From Bacillota bacterium (GTDB lineage Bacteria > Bacillota > Bacilli > Calditerricolales > Calditerricolaceae), in assembly GCA_017577925.1 (NCBI GenBank), contig PKQU01000060.1:1-10152 (forward strand): 10,152 bases of DNA. Reading direction: 5' to 3'. Of this stretch, positions 1 through 5,051 are shown piece after piece (position 1 is the first letter of the stretch; every line of letters begins with the position of its first letter). Under the pieces are notes generated by a model. That model saw only the letters and a program-made list of their open reading frames with translations. It was not told the origin of the DNA and did not search any database. Both the position numbers and the translations under genes were made by a program.

Positions 1-702
1 CTGTTCGCCCACTATCCCATCGACGTGTTCCTCGTTGGCGACGTTGACCCCGGCCGGGCACGGCAGGCGCTGGGGAAACTCTTTGACGGCCTGTCGCGCC
101 AGCCGAAGGCCGCGCTACCCCCGACGGTGGTCAAGACGGAGGTGGCCGAGCGGCGCACCGTCGTAGAACGGCTCGACGTGACGCAGGGGAAACTGAACAT
201 CGGCTGCCGCACGCCGGTGACGATTGCCGACGCCGACGCGTATCCGGCCCTGCTGGTCTACAACGGCGTGCTGGGCGGTTTTCCCCACTCCAAGTTGTTC
301 GTCAACGTGCGGGAGAAGGCCAGTCTCGCGTATTATGCCGCCTCGCGCCTGGAGTCCCACAAGGGCATTCTGATGATCTTCTCCGGCATCGCCGTAGAGA
401 ACTTTGAAAAGGCCTTGGCCATCATCGAGGAACAGCTGGCCATGCTGCGGCGTGGGGAGATCACCGAAGACGAGCTCCAGCGGACGAAGGTTTCCCTGGC
501 CAATCAGTACCGCGAGCTCCTGGACAATCCTCGCCAGCTCATTGATTTCGCCTACCACAGTGTGCTGGCCGGGCGGCCGATCACCGTGGACGGACTCATC
601 GAGGGCATTATGGGCGTCACGCGGGACGACGTGGTGCGCATCGCCGAGGGCGTCGCCGTGGACACCGTATACTTCCTGCGCGACAGGGGGGACGAGCGTT
701 GA
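1..702 (+). CDS. ymfF: M16 family peptidase-like protein YmfF (5' truncated)
   Basis: The reading frame is open from base 1 and ends at TGA 700-702, giving the last 233 residues of a protein that is normally about 425 residues, so the start lies outside the window. The fragment corresponds to the C-terminal half of an M16 (pitrilysin/insulinase) protein. It opens at the end of the N-terminal domain (VFLVGDVDP) and continues with a complete M16 C domain. The segment REKASLAYY contains the R/Y pair typical of M16 C domains: Arg at fragment residue 104 and Tyr at 111, seven apart as in other family members. The zinc-binding N-terminal region cannot be seen. The stop overlaps the TTG start of ymfH, implying translational coupling and a heteromeric partner. 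YmfF-type proteins usually lack HxxEH and act as the non-zinc subunit, which is family knowledge and not visible here. Identification as ymfF rests on the fold and the ymfF-H-I-J-K-M order. Confidence 0.88.
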   Translation: MFAHYPIDVFLVGDVDPGRARQALGKLFDGLSRQPKAALPPTVVKTEVAERRTVVERLDVTQGKLNIGCRTPVTIADADAYPALLVYNGVLGGFPHSKLFVNVREKASLAYYAASRLESHKGILMIFSGIAVENFEKALAIIEEQLAMLRRGEITEDELQRTKVSLANQYRELLDNPRQLIDFAYHSVLAGRPITVDGLIEGIMGVTRDDVVRIAEGVAVDTVYFLRDRGDER

Positions 703-2015
703 AGACGATTGTGTACGACCGCCTGAAGGAGACCCTCCACCATGACCGTCTGCCAAACGGGCTCGACGTGTACGTGTTGCCCAAACCGGGTTTCCACAAG
801 ACCTATGCCACCTTCGCCACGCGCTACGGCTCCGTTGACAACCATTTCGCCCCGCCGGGCAAGGAACCGATCCAGGTGCCGGACGGTATCGCCCACTTCC
901 TCGAACATAAAATGTTTGAAGAAGAAGACGGCGACATCTTCCTGCGCTTTTCGTCCCTTGGCGCCTCGGCCAACGCCTACACCACCTTCGAGCGCACCAC
1001 CTACCTCTTTTCCTGCACCGGAAACGTTGAAGAGAATTTGACGACGCTCCTCGATTTCGTTCAGCGCCCCTACTTTACCGACCAGAACGTGGAGAAGGAG
1101 AAGGGGATTATCGCCCAGGAGATTCGCATGTATGACGACAACCCCGAGTGGCGGGCCTACTTCGGCCTGCTCCAGGGGCTCTACCACCGCCACCCCGTGC
1201 GGACGGAGATTGCCGGCACGGTGGAGTCGATCATGACGATCACCAAGGAGCTTCTCTACCTGTGTTACGAGACCTTCTACCATCCGTCCAACATGGCCCT
1301 GTTCGTCGTGGGCCCGGTTGATCCCGCGCGCATCCTGTCCCTTGTTGCCGAAAACCAGGCCGGAAAAACCTTTGCCCCGCCCGGCGCCATCCGCCGTTTC
1401 TATCCCGAGGAGCCGGCCAACGCGCGCCAAGCGCGCGTCGAAATCGCCTTGCCGGTGGGCGTGCCGAAGTGCTTGTTTGGCTTTAAGGACCCGGCCGGCG
1501 GCGTGTCGGGTGATGCGCTGCTGAAACGGGAGCTGGCTACGCAGCTCCTGTACGACATCGTCTTGGGACCGGGATCTGACCTGTACCAGAAGCTGTACGA
1601 CGAGGGCCTGATCGACGACACCTTTGGGGTGGAGGTGTCGGTGGAGACGACGTACAGCTTCTCCCTAGCCGGCGGGGACACCCCCGATCCCGACCGCATG
1701 CTCGACGAGGTGCGGAAGGGGCTGGAGGCGGTCGTGCGAAGGGGCATCTCCGTCACCGATTTCGAGCGGGCCCGGCGCAAGCGGCTGGGAGAGTTCCTGG
1801 CCCAACTCAACGCGCCCGAATTCATCGCCAACCAGTTCACCAAATACCGCTTCCAGGAAACCGATCTGTTCCGGACGGTGGCCCTCCTTGAGTCCCTGAC
1901 CGCCGACGATGTCAACGCGCGCATGGCCGAGCATTGGGATTTTGCCCGCTTTTCCGCCTGCATTGTTCGCTCCCCGCAGGGGAAGGAGGCGACCGCGAAG
2001 GAGGGAGGGGCGTGA
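699..2015 (+). CDS. ymfH: M16 family zinc peptidase YmfH
   Basis: Predicted 438-residue zinc metallopeptidase of the M16B type. The inverted zinc motif HFLEH is at residues 66-70, and the downstream segment EKGIIAQE (134-141) supplies the expected Glu ligand, most likely E141. The M16 N-domain signature around 161-178 (HRHPVRTEIAGT) is also present. The second half (about 185-430) is the M16 C domain, but at the usual R/Y position it reads LYDEGLIDDTF, so neither the Arg nor the Tyr is recognisable. The TTG start overlaps the ymfF stop by 4 bases (TTGA) and has AGGGGGG at 685-691, 7 bases upstream, so this unusual start is favoured. The next gene overlaps the same way. In B. subtilis the ymfF/ymfH products are poorly characterised; related AlbE/AlbF pairs mature the bacteriocin subtilosin, but no bacteriocin precursor is visible here. 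The substrate is unknown. Cytoplasmic: no signal peptide is seen. Confidence 0.93.
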   Translation: MKTIVYDRLKETLHHDRLPNGLDVYVLPKPGFHKTYATFATRYGSVDNHFAPPGKEPIQVPDGIAHFLEHKMFEEEDGDIFLRFSSLGASANAYTTFERTTYLFSCTGNVEENLTTLLDFVQRPYFTDQNVEKEKGIIAQEIRMYDDNPEWRAYFGLLQGLYHRHPVRTEIAGTVESIMTITKELLYLCYETFYHPSNMALFVVGPVDPARILSLVAENQAGKTFAPPGAIRRFYPEEPANARQARVEIALPVGVPKCLFGFKDPAGGVSGDALLKRELATQLLYDIVLGPGSDLYQKLYDEGLIDDTFGVEVSVETTYSFSLAGGDTPDPDRMLDEVRKGLEAVVRRGISVTDFERARRKRLGEFLAQLNAPEFIANQFTKYRFQETDLFRTVALLESLTADDVNARMAEHWDFARFSACIVRSPQGKEATAKEGGA

Positions 2016-2764
2016 CGGCAGACCGTCCCCTTTCCGGGCGGTGGGCCCTCGTAACCGGTGCGTCGGGCGGCATTGGCCAGGCCATCGTTCGCGCCCTTGT
2101 CGCCCAGGGAGCCAATGTGCACATCCATTACCACCGCCGCGAGCAGGAGGCGCTGGCCCTTGCGGAGTGGTGCCGCGCCCAGGGCGCGATGGCCTTTTGC
2201 CATCGCGCCGATTTGCGTGTGGGGGCGGAGCGCGAGGCCCTCTTCGACCGCGTGGCCGTGCTTGGCCGGCCGCTGATCCTGGTGAACAACGCCGGAACCT
2301 CCCACTACGGTCTTGCCGTGGACACGACGGAAGCGGTGTGGGATGCCCTCTGCGACCTGCACCTCAAGGCGGCCTTTTTCGCCTGCCAGCGGGTCATTCC
2401 GTGGATGGTGGCGGCGCGGTTCGGGCGCATCATCAACATCTCGTCGGTGTGGGGCCTGGCCGGAGCGGCGTGCGAAGTGGCCTATTCGGCGGTCAAAGGG
2501 GGGCTCAACGCCATGACGAAAGCCCTGGCCAAAGAGCTCGCCTCCAGCGGCATCACGGTGAATGCCGTGGCGCCAGGGGTCATCGATACGCCCCTCGACG
2601 CCTTCCTGACCCCCGAGGACCGGCAGGCCCTCGCCGAGGACATTCCGGCCGGGCGGCTGGGGCTGCCGGAGGATGTGGCGGCGTTGGTCGCCTTTTTGGC
2701 CACGCCGGCAGCCGGGTACATCACCGGCCAGGTGATCGCCGTCAGCGGCGGATGGGTTTGCTAG
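2012..2764 (+). CDS. ymfI: SDR reductase YmfI, likely EF-P 5-aminopentanone reductase
   Basis: A 250-residue classical short-chain dehydrogenase/reductase. It has the NAD(P)H glycine motif TGASGGIG (15-22), NNAG (92-95), catalytic Ser145, and YSAVK with Tyr158 and Lys162. The tail GYITGQVIAVSGGW (235-248) is the usual SDR C-terminal signature. At the position of the fourth tetrad residue (Asn in FabG) the sequence reads LHLK, placing His117 there. In B. subtilis YmfI is needed for the final reduction that makes 5-aminopentanol on elongation factor P, which helps translation of polyproline stretches; position in the ymf cluster supports orthology. A generic FabG-like 3-oxoacyl-ACP reductase cannot be excluded from motifs alone. 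An in-frame ATG at 1934 lies deep inside ymfH. GTG 2012 is preferred because it overlaps the ymfH stop by 4 bases (GTGA), has AAGGAGG at 1998-2004, and puts the Rossmann strand at the usual N-terminal distance. Confidence 0.92.
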   Translation: MTADRPLSGRWALVTGASGGIGQAIVRALVAQGANVHIHYHRREQEALALAEWCRAQGAMAFCHRADLRVGAEREALFDRVAVLGRPLILVNNAGTSHYGLAVDTTEAVWDALCDLHLKAAFFACQRVIPWMVAARFGRIINISSVWGLAGAACEVAYSAVKGGLNAMTKALAKELASSGITVNAVAPGVIDTPLDAFLTPEDRQALAEDIPAGRLGLPEDVAALVAFLATPAAGYITGQVIAVSGGWVC

Positions 2765-2779
2765 GCGGTGCATAATTTT

Positions 2780-2834
2780 GTCCCTCCGCGATCACCCTAA
2801 ACGTGAACCCAAACCCACCGCGACCAGGAGGGAC
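2780..2834 (+). promoter_or_regulatory. ymfJ leader with anti-Shine-Dalgarno pairing
   Basis: GTCCCTCC at 2780-2787 is the exact reverse complement of GGAGGGAC at 2827-2834, which contains the ymfJ ribosome binding site. The 8-bp, GC-rich pairing would enclose 39 bases and could hide the binding site. A nested TCAC/GTGA pair (2792-2795 with 2803-2806) lies inside. No convincing promoter is seen between ymfI and ymfJ. The pairing is read directly from the sequence; a regulatory role is inference. Confidence 0.4.
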
Positions 2835-2840
2835 GCAACG

Positions 2841-3089
2841 ATGTCGGTGCTCGACTCCTTCGAGCAGTGGAAACAATTCCTGGCCCAGCGCGTCGAACAG
2901 GCGCAGAAGATGGGCATGTCGTCGGATACCATTGCCAACGTGGCGTATTACATCGGGGATTACCTCGCCCAAGAAGTGGACCCCAAAAACCATGAGGAAC
3001 GCCTCCTAAAGGAATTGTGGGAGGCGGGAACGGAAGAGGAACAGAAGACGCTGGCCAACCTGATGGTGAAGATGGTCAGCAAACAGTAA
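2841..3089 (+). CDS. ymfJ: DUF3243 family protein YmfJ
   Basis: Small, highly charged, cytoplasmic protein of 82 residues, about the usual length for the DUF3243/YmfJ family. It begins MSVLDSFEQWKQFLAQRV and continues through segments such as VAYYIGDYLAQEVDP and a Lys/Glu-rich C-terminus, consistent with a mostly helical fold. There is no signal peptide, membrane segment or metal motif, and no biochemical function is known for the family. The ATG at 2841 is chosen over an upstream in-frame TTG at 2778 because AGGAGGGA (2826-2833) sits 7 bases before it and because the extra 21 upstream residues (RDHPKREPKPTATRR) do not look like this family. It lies 76 bases after ymfI and directly before a terminator, so it is probably the last gene of the ymfF-ymfJ unit. 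Confidence 0.9.
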   Translation: MSVLDSFEQWKQFLAQRVEQAQKMGMSSDTIANVAYYIGDYLAQEVDPKNHEERLLKELWEAGTEEEQKTLANLMVKMVSKQ

Positions 3090-3098
3090 ACCCATGGC

Positions 3099-3133
3099 AA
3101 AACCCTTCTTGCTCGTCAAGAAGGGTTTTCCTT
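3099..3133 (+). terminator. Rho-independent terminator after ymfJ
   Basis: Perfect 13-bp inverted repeat: AAAACCCTTCTTG (3099-3111) and CAAGAAGGGTTTT (3117-3129) around a 5-base loop. It starts 9 bases after the ymfJ stop. The T run is partly inside the stem and is followed by CCTTATGTT, so the tail is short but the hairpin is strong. It separates ymfJ from the promoter of ymfK. Confidence 0.88.
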
Positions 3134-3140
3134 ATGTTCG

Positions 3141-3165
3141 AGAATTTGCTGTCCATGCAAATTCT
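3141..3165. repeat. 9-bp palindrome upstream of the ymfK promoter
   Basis: AGAATTTGC (3141-3149) is the exact reverse complement of GCAAATTCT (3157-3165), with a 7-base spacer. It ends one base before the proposed -35 box (3167-3172) and is notably AT-rich for this window. It could be an operator for a dimeric regulator. Because it is followed by TTTT (3165-3168) it could also be a weak second terminator after the ymfJ hairpin. The two readings cannot be separated from one sequence. Confidence 0.5.
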
Positions 3166-3166
3166 T

Positions 3167-3195
3167 TTGCAGGTCGGTGGGGATCCGTGTAGAAT
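3167..3195 (+). promoter_or_regulatory. Sigma-A-type promoter of ymfK-ymfM
   Basis: A -35 box TTGCAG (3167-3172) and -10 box TAGAAT (3190-3195) are separated by 17 bases. The predicted transcription start is near 3202, leaving a purine-rich leader of about 32 bases before the ATG at 3234. It lies after the ymfJ terminator, where a new promoter is expected. Matches are 4/6 and 5/6 to the TTGACA and TATAAT consensus. Confidence 0.65.
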
Positions 3196-3233
3196 GAGGA
3201 GGGGAGAGGCGAGAAGCGGAAGGGAGTGGCGCG

Positions 3234-3998
3234 ATGAACGAGTGGTATTTGGAGTATGAGATCACGAAAAACCGCCCGGGACTGTTGGGCGACGTGGCGT
3301 CGCTTCTGGGGATGCTCGGGGTGAGCATCGTCACGATCAACGGGGTCGAAAACCGGCGGCGGGGCATGCTCCTCGTCACCGATGACAACCATAAAATTCA
3401 GGTCCTGGGTGGCCTACTTCGCAACATCGAGAATATTCGCGTGACCCGCCTGCGCCCGCCGACACTCCTGGATCGGTTGGCCGTGCGCCACGGGCGGTAC
3501 ATCGAGCGCGATTCCGACAACAAGAAGACCTTCCGCTTTGTGCGCGACGAGATTGGGCTGTTGGTCGATTTTCTGGCGGAGATATTTAAAAAGGAAGGCC
3601 ACCAAATGATCGGCATTCGCGGCATGCCGCGCGTCGGCAAGACGGAGTCGCTGGTTGCGGCCAGCGTGTGCGCGAACAAGCGGTGGACCTTCATCTCGTC
3701 CACGTTGTTGCGGCAGACGGCCCGCACGCAGCTGGCCGATGATGAGATTTCCCCGGACCATGTTTACTTGATTGACGGGATCGTCTCCACATTGCGATCC
3801 AATGAGCGGCATCACATGCTGGTGCGCGACATCATCCGCCTGCCGGCCACCAAGTGTGTCGAACACCCCGACATCTTTGTGCGGGAGACCGAGTTCGAGT
3901 GGGACGACTTTGATTACATCATCGAACTGCGCAACCATCCCGACGAGGAGATTACATACGAAGACGTCGAAGGCGGGTTTTCCGCCTTTGACTTCTGA
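3234..3998 (+). CDS. ymfK: Uncharacterised DUF3388 protein YmfK with ACT-like and P-loop-like domains
   Basis: A 254-residue soluble protein of the YmfK/DUF3388 family, function unknown. Residues 1-75 resemble a small-molecule-binding ACT domain: WYLEYEITKNRPGLLGDVAS has the typical 'RPGLL' turn and is followed by further strands. The second part, after about residue 100, contains a full Walker A sequence GMPRVGKT (130-137) inside GIRGMPRVGKTES. A possible Walker B strand VYLID ends at Asp181. The last 35 residues are strongly acidic. The ATG at 3234 is preceded by GGAAGGGAG (3218-3226) with a 7-base gap. The RodZ-like gene follows after 17 bases without a promoter, so the two are co-transcribed. 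A ligand-sensing NTPase or kinase-like role is plausible from the motifs but is inference; the Walker motifs could be degenerate or structural only. Confidence 0.9.
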   Translation: MNEWYLEYEITKNRPGLLGDVASLLGMLGVSIVTINGVENRRRGMLLVTDDNHKIQVLGGLLRNIENIRVTRLRPPTLLDRLAVRHGRYIERDSDNKKTFRFVRDEIGLLVDFLAEIFKKEGHQMIGIRGMPRVGKTESLVAASVCANKRWTFISSTLLRQTARTQLADDEISPDHVYLIDGIVSTLRSNERHHMLVRDIIRLPATKCVEHPDIFVRETEFEWDDFDYIIELRNHPDEEITYEDVEGGFSAFDF

Positions 3999-4015
3999 CG
4001 GAGCGAGGTGATCGT

Positions 4016-4933
4016 ATGTCGGCCGAACTAGGGGACGTGTTGCGGCGCGCGCGGGAAGCGAAGGGTCTCACCCTGGAGGATTTGCAGGAGCGGACGAAAA
4101 TCCAGCGGCACTACCTCGAGGCGATTGAGCGCGGCGACTTGCACGTGTTGCCGGGCCACTTCTACACGCGCGCATTTGTTCGCCGGTACGCGGAGGTGGT
4201 CGGGCTGGATCCCGACGAGATCGTTCGGCAGTACGAGGCGATCTTGCCGAAAACGGAGGAATCCGCTCCGATTCCCACGATTACCCAGACGCGCGCCAGC
4301 CGGCGTCGGGTGGTGACGGCGGGTGGATGGACGGTGCGCGTCCTGCTGTATGTGTTTGTGGCCTTAATTGTTACGGTGCTGGTGTTTGCCTTGCGGGAAG
4401 GAACAAGCCCGGGGCCGGACGGGCAAGACCCCTTCCACGACGGCATGGTGCAGATTGAATCGCCTCCCGCCGCCGATGCGGGAACGGTGAAAACCGTGCC
4501 CGAACCGCCCACAGCGCCGGGCACGCCGACGGATCAGGCCGGCGAACCCGCTCAGCCGAGCGAACCGGTCACCCAGCCCCAGCTGCAGCCGGTCAAGACC
4601 GACGGACCGACATGGGTATACGTCGTCAAGGGAGTGGACCGGCTCACGATCGCCGTCACGGCGTCCCGCGAGCGGTGCTGGCTGCAGGTGCGCAAGGCCG
4701 AGGAGGCGGGCGGGAAGTTTCGAAATGGCGCGGTGATTGAAGAGGTGTCGCTGGCGCGCGGGCAAAGCAAGACGTGGGAGGTGACCGATGCCGCTGCGGT
4801 CCGGTTGCGCCTCGGGAATGCCCCCGGCGTTGACGTGACGATCAACGGCGTGTCGCTCCCCACGGCGGACATGCCGCAACCCGTTTCCGTTTACGTCAAG
4901 CGCGAAGCGTCGCCGACTCCTTCCGGCACCTGA
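4016..4933 (+). CDS. ymfM: RodZ/YmfM-like HTH-membrane-DUF4115 protein
   Basis: A 305-residue type II membrane protein with the RodZ layout. Residues 1-75 form a cytoplasmic xenobiotic-response-type helix-turn-helix (LGDVLRRAREAKGLTLEDL, then LEAIERGDL). A basic stretch, ASRRR, precedes one transmembrane segment at about 106-126. A Pro/Thr/Gln-rich linker covers about 130-198 and a beta-rich extracytoplasmic DUF4115 domain about 205-293. In other bacteria the RodZ HTH domain binds MreB and links the actin-like cytoskeleton to the elongation machinery, setting rod width; DNA binding is doubtful for this type. The ATG at 4016 has GAGGTG (4005-4010) five bases upstream and lies 17 bases after ymfK. 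The gene is immediately followed by a terminator. The domain order and neighbourhood match B. subtilis ymfM well. Confidence 0.92.
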   Translation: MSAELGDVLRRAREAKGLTLEDLQERTKIQRHYLEAIERGDLHVLPGHFYTRAFVRRYAEVVGLDPDEIVRQYEAILPKTEESAPIPTITQTRASRRRVVTAGGWTVRVLLYVFVALIVTVLVFALREGTSPGPDGQDPFHDGMVQIESPPAADAGTVKTVPEPPTAPGTPTDQAGEPAQPSEPVTQPQLQPVKTDGPTWVYVVKGVDRLTIAVTASRERCWLQVRKAEEAGGKFRNGAVIEEVSLARGQSKTWEVTDAAAVRLRLGNAPGVDVTINGVSLPTADMPQPVSVYVKREASPTPSGT

Positions 4934-4941
4934 TGTCTTGG

Positions 4942-4985
4942 CCTGCATCCTGATCGCCCGTGCGGGATGCAGGTTTTTGTTTTTG
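4942..4985 (+). terminator. Rho-independent terminator after ymfM/rodZ
   Basis: CCTGCATCC (4942-4950) pairs with GGATGCAGG (4965-4973) in a 9-bp stem. The 14-base loop may extend the stem with a further 3 pairs (CGC 4955-4957 with GCG 4962-4964) past a bulge. A U-tract TTTTTGTTTTTG follows at 4974-4985. It begins 8 bases after the ymfM stop. The end of the U-tract is shared with the -35 box of the next promoter. Confidence 0.92.
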
Positions 4986-5012
4986 ACACCGTTCATCCGG
5001 TTGCAGTATACT
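4983..5012 (+). promoter_or_regulatory. Strong sigma-A-type promoter of rimO unit
   Basis: A consensus -35 box TTGACA (4983-4988) is followed 18 bases later by TATACT (5007-5012), a 5/6 match to TATAAT. The predicted start of transcription is near 5019, about 33 bases before the rimO ATG. It is the best promoter match in the window and lies directly after the ymfM terminator. Confidence 0.8.
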
Positions 5013-5051
5013 TGTGGGGAGGAAACTGGAAACGCGTTGGAGGAACCATGC

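Noticed and set aside
699..2015. Bacteriocin-maturation (AlbE/AlbF-like) system
   Set aside because: The M16 pair resembles AlbE/AlbF, but there is no precursor peptide, radical-SAM maturase of that type or transporter nearby; the context is the conserved ymf cluster.
1400..2773. Long minus-strand open frame of 457 codons
   Set aside because: It lies entirely opposite ymfH and ymfI, its translation is rich in Arg, His and Gly with no recognisable domain, and such antisense frames are expected in GC-rich coding DNA.
1909..2775. Plus-strand open frame of 288 codons in another frame over ymfI
   Set aside because: The translation is low-complexity Arg/Gly/Pro sequence, while the overlapping frame encodes an SDR with all motifs.
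2748..2776. Possible ymfJ promoter with CATAAT at 2771-2776
   Set aside because: No -35-like hexamer is found 16-18 bases upstream, and the TG before the hexamer is one base too close for an extended -10.
4938..5051. N-terminal extension of RimO to TTG 4938
   Set aside because: It would translate through the ymfM terminator and lie upstream of the predicted transcription start; the ATG at 5052 has a good ribosome binding site and fits the family.
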